Shown here: positions 37,695-49,760 of the stretch, piece after piece
Numbering within the stretch: position 1 is the first letter of the stretch
How the letters are laid out: every line of letters starts with the position of its first letter
Origin: Lycocorax pyrrhopterus obiensis
Lineage: Eukaryota > Chordata > Aves > Passeriformes > Paradisaeidae
Assembly: GCA_014706295.1 (NCBI GenBank)
Contig: JACSVZ010000007.1
Coordinates: forward strand, 33,467,875-33,531,874
Direction: 5' to 3'
Length of the DNA: 64,000 bases
Notes under the pieces: generated by a model
What the model saw: only the letters and a program-made list of their open reading frames with translations
Told to the model about the DNA's origin: nothing
Database searches by the model: none
Translations under genes and position numbers: made by a program

Positions 37695-40600
37695 CCTATG
37701 TACTCTTCCAAATTCTAGGAGTTATTTCTGTAAAATTTTCTGGCATTTTTTTCTTTAACATAAATCCCAGGAAGACACAGAATACTATTCTGCAGTATCT
37801 GAGGTATTGGTTGTTTTACATCAAAAAAAAAAAACAAACCAACCCAAACAAACAATGTCTCTTTAAATAATTTAATTGACTTTTTAAATAATTTCATTCT
37901 GTGTTGTTACCCAAGCAGATTACTGTGGGTAATTATGCCACATCTTAGATGACTTTCATATACAGCCTTGACGAGTAAAAGTACCAGAATAATATAGAGG
38001 AGAATGTAGAGTATAAAACTGTAGATATGAATTACAGACACTACTTCATAGTCTAAGGGAAGGCAACTGCACTGTAACTCTTACACCTTAGAGACATACT
38101 TGGTTCATACTTCCTTAATAAGAAAGAGGGCTGGGATTGAAATATTACTGTGTAGTTTCCAGAAAAAATGGATAAACTGATCCCACTCTATGTAAGATGT
38201 ATTTAAACTTGCCAATTATATTGCTCTCTGAAAAAACCTCTCTTCCAAGGGAAAAACGAAATTTCCAGCACTGTCATTTATACATTGCCTTTGGCCCAAA
38301 CATTTATTCTATTTAACAATGCCCTGCAGCTTAATGTGCTTGTTCTTGCCAGGATGCCACTCTTCCCAATGAAATATACTTTTTAAAACTCTTTTGGCTA
38401 CCTTAATCCCCTATTCTCTTATTTTTCCTATTAAAGGCAAACACGTAAGAACAATTGTGCCCATGATCTTAGAAGTTCTTTGGAGTTTGCAGACAATGAA
38501 ATGTGTCAGGTTCCTTTTTCTTCAGTTTCTACACTCATCATTCTCCAACAGCCACTACAATAAAGAAAAGGAATAATGCAATAACTGCTCTCAGTGACAC
38601 ACTTGCAGCTAATGTTAAAATTCCCAATAACTTATACAGGTATTTTGAAAGACACAAAGCCAACTTTGTCATTTATAGAGATACATTATCTGGAAAAAAT
38701 TATATCTTTAAAAGCATTTCTACTTATAGCAGCAAGACTGAAATGAAACACAACTGCCAAATAACTACTAGATTTTGAACAGAAAAAAGGCTTATGTGGT
38801 AGTGGTAAAGTAAAAATACTCCTAAGCTGAATTTTCCCCTTAGACAGTGTAAATCTTGTATAAAATCCAATGGGAGTGGGACATGTATATGAGAGCAAAG
38901 AATTTACCCCCTGTGCTTGTATAATAGAAAATTTAGATGGTTAAAAATGGCACCCAAAAGATGAATGAATTTCCAAGGAAATAAATTAGGTTTTAAATTA
39001 CTATTGGAACATATGCATTATACAAAAGATCATGAAATCCATTTCATCTGACATATTGTACAATGAGCTACAAGAACATTTGCAACTGATAGAAGCATGT
39101 AAGGTCTCATGTATTATTCCTACAACAAAGATTACACCATAGAAGCCAGATATTACACTTCCTATTGTGATCTACCAAGCTGAAGGTCATGAACCAGGGA
39201 TATGACTTGAGCACCCTGGTCAAGATTTTGAGTTATACTGTGCACCACAGGAGTTAAGAGTCTGTTTCATATCCTATGCACGTTTACTTACCTGCAGCAA
39301 TTTTGTCATACAAAGTATAATGAAGAAAAGGAATTAGAATACACATTTGGAACAACTGAGGGAGCAAAATATATCATATAAGGCAGAAGTCATCTTCCAC
39401 AGGAATTTTACAACTGCAGGGATAAAATAGCCCAGATTTAAATGACTGTATGTTTTCTTAAAGATTCCAAAGGAAAGCAACATATGGATGCTCTATGTTT
39501 AACATAATGAAAAACAAACGCTCAAACCCCACAAAATTCCATTTTAAAAAATCTGAAAACTGCACTCAGAATCAAATGCAATATGTCCAAGAAAATGCAG
39601 ACCTGTCATGAGCATGCTCTTCTATCCAGAATATTAAATCTACAAGATGAAAGCAACCTTTAGAAAGATTTTTAAAGTGCAAGGAAAGAAATCATAAATA
39701 CATTTTCCACATTTTTGCAGAAAGCATGTGCTTGAAAAGGATAGTTTTCAGTCAGATGGAGAAAACGCAGATGAAAACAAGAGGAAGATTGTGTGGGATA
39801 TAACCGCACAATGTTTGCAATCTCTTTGTACAATACACATTATTAGTTTGAATTCAGGACAGAGCAACAGCTGCCCTGTTTGTTTCTCTTTGGTTGCAGT
39901 TCATCTGAAGCCTATGACATTAGAAATACTTTCTTCCAACATGGTGAAGACTGGAGGTACAATTTTTGAATACAGCTGAGTGGACACAAAGCCCAAAAGC
40001 CTGAGGAATGCACCATTCTTGGCAGTGACCCTGCAGCCATCCCAGCAGAGCAGCCTTGGCACTTCCCACTGGCACACCAGAGCAGCTACTGCTTTTTCCA
40101 GCCAGGAATTTAAAAAAAATTTATCCAGCGCTCCATGCATTTCCTGAGCCCTTAGGAGTCAGCATTTCTATTAGACTTACTGTAAAATAACTAAAAGTAA
40201 CAAGATTCAGAAAGTGTTTGAAAACATATACCCACCGCCTCAGAAAAACATCAAACTTAGGTTTAAATCCATTTCTAAAAAATTTCTAAAAAAAATTGAT
40301 TCAGTGGGATTTATATATATATTTAAAATTTAATATGAAATGAGTACAAAAAGTACAAAAAATAAATATGAAATAAAAACAAAGTATAGAAGTACTTTGT
40401 AAAACTTATATTGCCACTTTGGGACTCTGGCTCCTGATGGGCTTTTCTGTAGCTTAAAGCAGACCTGACTGCAGCCGTTCTAGGAGTAGTGATGTACCCT
40501 CTCTTAAGCAAAAGGGCTCTGTACTGCAGTTGGGGATTTGTACTTCAGAGCTGCCTTTAGGCCCAGATTCTAGGGCATCAGAAACGCTATCAATACTTTG

Positions 40601-40935
40601 CAAAACTGCAAAACTACTGACACGTGCCTAAATTTCTCCATGTTAAAGTACTCAGTTACTCCAATGGAGCAGAGGATGCATTACAAATATCTTTGCGGCC
40701 TCCTCTGAGCCAGGCACATGCAGTTGGAAAAAATCTCATTTTCTCACTACTGAATGTCTTTGTAGAGTAAGGACAGGTGGACTTTTTAGAAAACTTTCAC
40801 AGACCTCTAGTATTAACATATTGCTCTGGTAAAAGCATAAGAGGCATGAATGTCAAACTCACATGTTACACATTTAAAGTAAGTCTCCACTACAAGATGG
40901 ACTAGCATGTATTTTTTGATGTTATTTATATTTGT
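37695..40935. other. AT-rich background
   Basis: No supported gene. Contains an A-rich tract at 37823-37855. The frames at 38503-38778 and 39728-39979 (+) and 39901-40140 (-) show no recognised motif. An acceptor-like TTTTTGCAG precedes the 39728 frame, but no matching donor was found. Confidence 0.42.
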
Positions 40936-41457
40936 CCCACTCTACTCTGCACACTTGCAGCCTCACCTTGAGTACTGTGAGCAGTTTTGGGCACCACAAT
41001 GTAAAAAAGACATTTAAGCTATTAGAGAGCGTTCAAAGGAGTGCAACGAGGATGGGGAAGGCTCTGGAGGGAAAGACATACAAGGAGCAGCTGAGGGCAC
41101 TTTTTCTGTTCAGCCTGGAGGAGACTGAGGGGAGACCTCCTTGCAGTCTACAGCTTCCTCATCAGCGGAAGAGGAGGGGCAGGCACTGATCTCTTCTGTG
41201 TGGTGACCAGTGACAGCATCCAAGGAAATGGCCTGAAGCTTTGTCAGGGGAGGTTTAGGTTGGATATTAGGGAAAGGTTCTGCACCCAGAGGGTGTTTGG
41301 GTACTGGAACAGGCTCCCCAGGGAAGTGGTCACAGCACCAGCCTGACAGAGGTCAAGAAGCATTTGGACAATGCTCTCAGGCACAAGGAGTTGGACTCAG
41401 TGGTTTGGGGAGTCCCTTCCAACTCAGCATATTCCATGGTTGTATAGTTCTATGATT
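40936..41457 (+). mobile_element. CR1 LINE 3' end (longest copy in the window)
   Basis: Forward CR1 covering the end of ORF2 and the 3' UTR: CCTCACCTTGAGTACTGTGA, GCAGTTTTGGGCACCACAA, GGAGCAGCTGAGGGCACTTT, TTCAGCCTGGAGGAGACTGA, GGGGAGACCTCCTTGCAGTC, GGGAGGTTTAGGTTGGATAT, ACTGGAACAGGCTCCCCAGG and TTCCAACTCAGCATATTCCA, ending TGTATAGTTCTATGAT. The open frame 40932-41189 is part of the decayed ORF2 C-terminal region (QRSATRMGKALEGKTYKEQL) with frameshifts, so the element is inactive. 5'-truncated as is usual for CR1. Confidence 0.95.
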
Positions 41458-44400
41458 TATATTATTATTTCTACAGAATTGATTACTGAACAGTCACCAG
41501 CTGGTAATGTCTCTCAGATAACACCAGCTCCATTCAGATCTCAGTAAGGGAGCTGGAGGTAAAATGTTGCATATCAACGGTGCCAATGCTGGTTTACTCA
41601 ACCACTCTTACATAATAAATCTTACATCAGTAACATGCACAATTTATGGCAAACAAATGAGGGATTTCACATGCTGCTCAGATTTGTGTTTACACCAAGA
41701 AAGAACACGGCCCATAAATAAGATTGTTTGGAAAACATTTACTGCTGTCATACTGATAATGCATTTTAAATCCTGGGGTTATCAAAAACTGGATTTTTTT
41801 TTTCTTCATATTGTTTGACAGCTGAAATTAAACAAATTCTATTGAAGTACAAAGCTAATAGAAGGTTTACTATGTGTGTCATTAGCACCATCCATATAAG
41901 GAAACAGAAAATATGAGGTGTGGATTTTTAAAATATGATAAAATGAGAGCACCATTAGATGCATATGAAGGTGTGACTTCAGGCCAGGCATTTTCTTATT
42001 AGAATCAAAGTGACTCTATCTTACATTTGTAAATAATCACTGTTATGTGATTCAAGTTGACATCTTTCAAATTATTTTCTCATGCCAAAAATATAGATTG
42101 CATTTGAAATATGTTTTAATTGTTAAACCATCTTCATAAAATATATGACATAAAATTATATACCTTACCATATGCTGCTAAACTTCTTTATGTTCAGGCA
42201 TAGTGAAGCTTAAATGATTGACTTAATTTATAAGCTGCATATTTTTTAGTTCTTGCTTTAGCATTCTATTGTTTATATGGATAATATCAAAGTTAATATG
42301 TTAGATTGTTTAAATCTTGTATCACAGCTCGGGTTCAACACAAGCATTCCTCTATATTTCATTTTTCTTTCCTTTTCAAGGAAAAAACCTGAAATTGAGG
42401 TCTGCCTCAAAAATGCTAGAAACCCTAAATTCCACAATTTCTGCATAAAATTTGGATGACTATATTTTGAAAAGTTAACATAATCTTTAAAGATGTTTGT
42501 TTATTTATTAAGGCAATTAGATGAACATACTATAATTTTAATCAGAAATCAGAGACTTAGAAAGTGAAAAAAAGTTTTGGGTTCTTCCTTTAGATAACAC
42601 AGCACACTTTTAAGATTGTCAGTTTTGAAAGGAAAGTATATTTGGAGTGCTTGCTTTGGAATAATAGTTAGTGCTAACTTCAAATTTATGTTTAAATGTG
42701 ACAAACTGTTCTGATGTTTATGTTAGCAAAGTTATGGACAAAATCATGAGCATATACACAACTTTAAAGTGAATGAAATAATGTATTTTTTAAAGATTGA
42801 AGTATAAAGGCCATCTTAGGTCATGAAGAAATTTAGGCCCCATTTTGGGATGGCCTTTTTCAATAATCCCCAGCAATAGGTGTATTATTTCAAGATTTTC
42901 ATCTGTGCTTCAATATATGACTTTCTCTGATACATTTAACTGTTCCCCTGTGCTTCTTGTCAGTTTATTTCATTTTTTCTTAGGTTGACTTTTTTCCTTG
43001 TGTTTCGCCCATGATTATCTTCCATTTGTTAGTTTTTGTTAGAGAGCTGCCAGGCCAGAAATACTTCTCATCTACATAAAGGGAATTTTAAAATGCTTAT
43101 TTCTTATGGTTAAACTCCCTCACATCTCCAGCTTTTCTTTCTGTGTTTCTGAGAAGCAAATGCTCAAGGCAGGATATGTATGCTACATGTGCTGAGGCAA
43201 CCTTTACGAAAAAGGTGCAAATATTTTATAGCTAGCTATTGTGACAGATGTATTCACATGTGTTATTCTCCATCCCATTCCCAAATGCACTTGCTTCAGT
43301 GGCCTTGAATTTGAACACTAAATGGTTAAAAATGGTTAAAATTGGCTTTTATCGTTTCTTTTCTTAAAACAGTACAACTGCTAGTTGTTAGTGGATTAAC
43401 AAACACCAGAACTGGATAAGCGAAATATAGATATGAGCTACATACATGCTTTAAGAGAAGAAATCTTTTCTAAAGTTGGGTTTTCCATGTGGGGAAAAAT
43501 AAAAAACAACCTTCCCTCACAGAAAATATAGATTTTCCAGAATTCAAAAGCTTACAAAAGAAAGAAACTTTTAGCAAACTAAAACTATTTGGAAGCTTCA
43601 GGAGAACTGAATGATGTGATTGGCAACCTGCATTCTGTTACTTTTATGTTTATGTACACTTCTATGCCTGCAGCACATAAATACTGTTTGTTAAACTTCT
43701 GTTGTTATGGCAAGGGGAAATCACTGCAAAAACATATAAGCATGACAGGCAGTTTCTGAGTAAAAGTAGCCACCCATAACTTTCAAAAGAGTTCCTTAGA
43801 AAGTGGTCTACCTTTCTACTGAGCAGTCATATTTTTTGATGACACTCTACCTCATCGAAAGACATTTGTCTAAAGTAAAATATCCCAAATGCAAACTCCT
43901 GCTGATATTATTGATAAAGTCAGATATGTTGAATAGAAAAAAAACCAAAACAGCTCTGTTGTTTTCACTTTTGATGAAGGAAAAATACCACTAATATTTT
44001 TGCAAATAACTATCTAAAATAAATATAGAATTAAATTCTTATCTCTCAAAAAATGGAAAGAAATTCTTTACATAAAAGCCATAAAAAAGGAAGACTCCAG
44101 CTCACATCAAAGCATTTTTAATACTGTTTGCAAATAAGCACTTGCAGCTAGGAATAGATGCATAGTGTCAAACCACAGGTCCATTTATGTAGCAAGTATC
44201 CTGCACCTGATGCTGGTTTAAAAGAGATGTCAAAGAAATATCACAAGAAAATACATAAGAAACAAGGACATTCCCCTAGAAAACTGTCCAAGCTATCAGC
44301 TATTTCTGTTTCAAAGACTTTTTAAGCCAGCCTTACATGCTCGATTTTGTCCTGACCCCAGATGAAGTCCTAGCATCCGCACGGTCCACGCTATGGAGCA

Positions 44401-44599
44401 GAGCTGCAGTGCCCGTGGGGCAATGCTACCCCTGTGCTTATCCTGAATGTGACACCTGCTAGATTTCCTTGGCCACCCCTGTGGCTCCTACTAGGCGTGA
44501 GACAGCCTAGTCACTCCTGTTCTTCCCTTCCAGGCTGCATTGTATCATACTTTTGTTCAGTCTATAACACACTTATTTTTGTCTGTAGATTTTCTTTCT
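41458..44599. other. AT-rich background
   Basis: No gene or known repeat recognised. Four or five CpG dinucleotides cluster at 44342-44420 in otherwise CpG-poor DNA. Confidence 0.42.
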
Positions 44600-45175
44600 T
44601 CCGAATTGAAGAGCTCCAGCCTACAAAGATGTCCTGCATTGGGAAGCTGTTCCACACTGCTGGTCATTTTTCCAAATCTTCCTTTACTCTTTTTCAGTAG
44701 TGCTTTATACACTGCTATGAGGTGCAAGGGATGACAGCTGCCTACATGATACAGACAGAAAAATGATTTGTTATGCATTTTCTTCCTAAGAATTCCTAAT
44801 ACTAAGTTTGACTCCTGAGCACAGAGATGATTGCAATCATTGGTTTGTAACTATTTAACCTTGAGATCTTGCTTTTGAGTGGCAATGGTCAGACTGGGAC
44901 AATCAATCCTATTTGTGAAGTTAGGATTGTTTTTTCCCCAGGACATCATTTTACATTTACTAATGCTGGATTTCATTTGCCATTTTATTACCCAGTCACT
45001 CAGTCTTAGGAATTTCTTTGCAGCTCTTCTGACAGAACTAATATTAACTGCTAATAGCCCAGCATCATCAGGAAAATAGCCACCACAGCATTCATCCCCT
45101 TTCCTAAATAATCTATATTGAGTAGAAGAGGTGTCAGAACCCAGTGGAACTCCAGTATAACTTCCCATTTAACTT
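44600..45175 (-). mobile_element. Old CR1 LINE reverse-transcriptase fragment with motif remnants
   Basis: The minus-strand frame 44851-45168 preserves a run of CR1 RT landmarks: GVPLGS (from the conserved GVPQGS), then PDDAGLLAVN (the degraded catalytic F/YADD motif, its first two residues changed), then LSDWVIKWQMKSSISKCKMM (the conserved W..KWQM.....KCK segment) and GKNNPNFTN. Sequence downstream on the minus strand, to about 44600, continues the CR1 order at lower similarity. With the catalytic motif altered and both ends missing, it cannot be active. It is among the oldest recognisable inserts here, yet its frame is still open over about 105 codons. Confidence 0.8.
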
Positions 45176-46370
45176 TTTATCTTTTTGTTATGGGTTTGTT
45201 TTAGGCAAAAAAAAAATTAATAAAATAATTTCTGCTTTCCAAAAGTAATTAAATTCTTAACAGATTATATATTCAAATGCCAGTGGTTTTCTTCCTCATA
45301 AATCGCTGGGGCCTGTTTATGGTTAGTTCAGTGATTTCAGGTGTATCACTCCCAATTATTCTCCTGTTACTTGCATTACTTTTAGATGTTTTTGTATAAA
45401 AAAATATGGCCAAAACTGTAAAGAAATTAAATGTTAGGCCTAGAGCAATGTCACACTCTCAGTTAAGGATTTGCATGGAATTAATACAATTTTCTTATAG
45501 AGCTGGAAGTAAAGCTACAGCATTTCTCATACAAGCACATGCATATTAAAAGGGAACTTTTCTCCTTTTTCCTGACACCACGAGGTAGCTGACAGACCTG
45601 TTCTGTCAATGGATGGTTTCTGCTGTAAGATTTTTGTCACTGATAAACCTTTTGTGTGTCTAAGCTTAAACATGTGAGTAATTGCCCTGCCCTAGTAAAG
45701 AGTTTCCCAAATGCCATTGTTTATTTTTTCGCATTATAAACATGCTGTGTAAATTCAGCATACAGTCACCCTGTTCATTACAGCAACTGTGACTTGAATG
45801 GGAGTTTTGTGGTCAGTATAGAGCAGCCACACCTGATTCCCAAAAAAGAGTGAGCTGCCTTCTGGCTGTGCTTGTAGGATCCTGTGTTGGAATACTATTT
45901 CCCTTTAAACCTCATATGAAGGGAAAACAAATTACAGAATAAGGCCAGTTGGCGATTTTTAATTTTTTTTTTTTTAATTTCTGCCATTATAGTTTAACAA
46001 GTTTCAGAAGTGTCACAGGTTTTTTCCAAATGTCATCTCTATGTTCTATTTGTCTTTCTTCTCTAGTGGAGTGCATACAATAGCATGCATGTAGCTTCCA
46101 CACAGGGAGATAATACTAGCATAATATATAAGAAAAAATAGCATATACATAATACAGACAAACATATATGACAAGACATCTAATTTCCTGATCAAAATAA
46201 CAAAAATCTGAATAAGCAGTGCTGATATGTCATGGTTTTTCAGTTCAAATTCTTGAAGATCCTAAAAAAATTAAAGGAGGAAATAAAATAATTTATTACT
46301 AAGAAAATAGATACGGGTAAAGAAAAAGTTTAATTACATCTAATCATATTTGCAGTGATTCATGATGGCT
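45176..46370. other. AT-rich background
   Basis: No gene or known repeat recognised. A T run interrupts the sequence at about 45964-45976. Confidence 0.45.
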
Positions 46371-46640
46371 ATTTACATCAAATGATTTTTTAAATATTAA
46401 GTACTAAGTCCATTTAAATGTAATAACTTGTATGGCAAATTTTCATTTTTATTTCAGAGCCCTGCTATTTTAAAATTTGTCATTAGCGCTAATAAGAAAT
46501 TATATTGAATCTACTCCATACATTTAAATGAAGCATAAATCAATTATTGAAGCAAGCCATTTTTTCATCATTGTAATGATTATTGGAATAAATTTAATCT
46601 TGAGATGTTTCATAATGAAATCTGCAATAGTAAAAAAATT
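46371..46640. promoter_or_regulatory. Palindrome-dense AT-rich block, candidate conserved enhancer
   Basis: Five palindromes occur in about 170 bp: CATTTAAATG at 46411-46420 and again at 46521-46530, ATTAGCGCTAAT at 46482-46493 (perfect), TCAATTATTGA at 46540-46550, and ATCATTGTAATGAT at 46567-46580 (perfect 6-bp arms). Several contain paired TAAT/ATTA cores, the usual homeodomain half-site. Such AT-rich clusters are typical of vertebrate conserved non-coding elements near developmental genes, but conservation cannot be judged from one sequence. Confidence 0.3.
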
Positions 46641-46892
46641 ATGCTGACTTAATTTTTACTATGTGCTATTTAAAAATGTTTCTCAGTAGCGAAACATTTA
46701 AGGGAATACACAAAATCCACAGAGTATTCTAGACAACAAAATATAAAACCTAGGCTAATTTGCCCTAACATGCTGGAATTCTGCACCTGTTTTCTTGTTA
46801 GACAACAGCATTGATTAATTCTTTCACTTCTTTCTCTATCCTGCAGTCTTCGGAAAGAACAGCAGAGAACCAAGGTGGTTATAGTCAGGTTT

Positions 46893-47739
46893 CTAATATA
46901 AACAGATAAAAGTGGACAATGCTTGGAAAATTTTTAAGAGTGAAACATTTACACTTATCTGTATCTCATTTAGTAGAAAATGAGAATAGCTGTGATGTGA
47001 CAGCAACAATATCTGACCAGTGTACTGCTCCGAGAAGGGCAGCACAGTGGATGCAAATGAGGTGCCCAGTGACCATTTCATTATACCCAGTCCTTTGTAA
47101 CCAGGCAAGTGGAGATGTTTGGTCAGAAGATGTAATGGCTGCAGTTTGACAAACTATGAGGATGGGGCTGGTCACTGACACAAACCTCTCCAACTGTGCT
47201 GGGAAGGTTGTTATGGCATCACCCCTCATCCCCTCTCCTCTGCTAAGGATGCTGCCCTCATTTGCCTCTCATTGAAGTGTTTCTGCACTGTGTTCCCTTT
47301 AGGCACAAAGCACTCCTCCCAAATTGGTCTGCAATCCACCAACTTCTTACCTATCACATCTCTCCTAACGCACGCTCCATCGCAGATGTCTCTAGAACCT
47401 AATAGGTTTGGTTCAGAGGAAGATGGGGTAGCTGGAAGGTACTTTACCCATTTCTGATGGAGACGCATACATGTATTTAAGAATCAGATTGCATGATCCC
47501 AAGCACTTCAGATTTTTGCGTGCCTTGAAACCATCCAGTTGTGCAGTGCCAATTTGCATTGCACCTGCTCCTTGTTCAAAGTCTGTGGCCTTTTTTCCAA
47601 AACCTGGTCGAGAATTTTTATTTTTCATCAATGGACTTCCAAACTGAGTGTCATAGGCATTAAAAATAGTGGTGGCTGCAAATGATACCGCACAACTTGC
47701 CCCTATAGAGACAATACAATTCCAGAACTTCTTTCCATC
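46893..47739 (-). pseudogene. Coding-like, GC-richer stretch, possible decayed gene or retrocopy
   Basis: A chain of overlapping minus-strand frames covers this block, which is GC-richer than its surroundings. The best part, 47413-47739, is stop-free for 108 codons. It includes SIGASCAVSFAATTIFNAYD, then TQFGSPLMKNKNSRPGFGKK and TDFEQGAGAMQIGTAQLDGF, with hydrophobic then mixed polar composition like real protein. The frame then shifts to 47226-47468 (CRPIWEECFVPKGN) and again to 46966-47229, as expected if indels broke an older coding sequence. A possible internal exon with acceptor near 47702 and donor near 47421 (AAATGG then GTAAAGT) is an alternative. I do not recognise the protein. A few stop-free runs of this length are expected by chance, so the call rests on composition and the chained frames. 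Confidence 0.28.
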
Positions 47740-49760
47740 CTACAATGACTTTTCCACCGAAAAGACATCCTTTGCAGGGATGGATTCATCTTCTACTGGT
47801 TAACAGCACAATGAACAATTAACATCCATATGTTATTCATAGGATGGTATGCATCCTATCAACTTCAGTGTCCGAGGGTTTTTTCCTTTTTACTTTCTTC
47901 TGAAGAGAACACTCTCTGTAACGGTAGTTTTACCTTTAAAAAGACTGCCAGCTTCTTTCAGCTGGGTTGTTTTTTGCGCTTTTTTTTGGTTGACTAAAAT
48001 ATTTGGCTTTGGATATAACCATGTATCCTTATCAGAGCACTAAAATATATATATGTTTGAGATGCTGCATATTTAATTAACTATAAATGCTAAAACACAG
48101 TCATTTATCTTGTATAAATAGAGTTTTTTTAAAGCAACTTTTTTAAACATTGCAGAGTGATTTCTTTTTTTATAAATACATAATTCTTCACTGTATCATC
48201 AACATGTTTCATAAACATATACAACTACGGTAGGAAGGCACAAAGTGGAAATGAGTATTCATAGTCTTGTTAGTTCTACTGTTCACCGAAAGTTCCCAAA
48301 AGCACAATGAAGCAATTAGGAAACTTAAATTCCTTCTGTCAAGTACAAATATAATGTGGACATTAGACTCCTGGAGACAGATCCAATGATCTGTCCACAG
48401 GAAAAACTTCTGGGTTTAGCAGGGATGGTTTGCTTGGAGAGAATTTAGAAGAATTAGGTCTAGGTTATAACAATACTAAAAACATAAAACAAAGCTTCCC
48501 TCAGCTTCTGTGGAACCAGAATTTATCTACTACAATCTCATGCTTCTTGTGTTCTTCCATCTCATATATGAAAACAGTTTACAATTTTAGAGCTTTAATC
48601 TTGTTTCCTTAAGAAAAAAGGTGATCCTATTATCCTCTGTATCAATGTCTGTTTCTCTTAACCATGTGTGATTTTTAACTTAGTTTGACCAAATTTTAAC
48701 CAAAGTTGACAGATGTTGTGTAAATACTTATCCAGGTAAAGTGCCTTGCCTGAGGGAAACATAACATACTTACCCATGGCAGATGCAGAAAACAGAGGAT
48801 GAAGCCATTGCAAACCAGCTTCATTATTATTCTGCCTTCAGAATTGCATCTTTTTTTGAAAGGTGCAGGTTTATTAGACTGAGCAGTTCTAGGGAATCAT
48901 TAACACATGATTTCTAAGTTGGACTGTAATAATTTGATCTATGATGAAAGAAATCCCTGTATTTTACATTAGTTTTCATTCAGCTGAAATAAAATGTAAA
49001 AAGACAGTTGTACCTAGATGACTTGTCCCTTCTTTGTACTGAAATGTATTCTGATTCCCAAGTTTATTTGAAACAAAAAGGTGTACTTCTGGATGGTCTG
49101 CCCCATATCTCTATTCACTGTGTAAAAAATAAATAAAAATTGTTCCTTTCAGTTTATTCAGTCCACTCTCTACTATAACTGGGTTGCCTCAGACAATATC
49201 ATCACAAGGACCATGTATTATATCTTTTTGACCCCTGAGTCAGGGTGTCCCCTTTTTTCCTGTTTATAGTACTATTAGAAAACCCTGTTTTAATATTACT
49301 AACACTATGTTGAAGGAAATAAAAGGATAAGTATACATAACCCTTTTAAACCGTCCTTTGTGCATTGTTAAAATAAAACTTGACTTTTAATGGGTGTGAA
49401 GGAGTCAGGGCACTGAATTCCAAGTATCTTGTACCTTTGCTTTTCTAATTCCTTTTTAAAAGATAGAATGCTTTTTTTCCTTCCCCATTGGGAAAACATC
49501 TTCTAGAAGACAAGAGAAAGAACCTGGAGGATAATGTTGCCAACAGCATGTCAGGGATGATTACTGCAAATGAAAAGCGAACATCCTGTTTTGACATTGG
49601 GCAGCCAGTAGAGGAGAGCTGAAAGAAGCTACAAAAAAATTGCTTATATATATAACTCAGATCAAAACTATACAATTGTTAGCCAATATTCTCTTCTCAG
49701 AAAGCATGCTCAAAACCAAAAAAAAGTCTTCTTTTGATTAGATCTTGTCCAGTGTAAGAG
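47740..49760. other. AT-rich background
   Basis: No gene or known repeat recognised. Confidence 0.45.

Noticed and set aside
40932..41189. 85-codon frame as a possible gene
   Set aside because: It is the decayed C-terminal end of CR1 ORF2 within a clearly recognisable CR1 copy.
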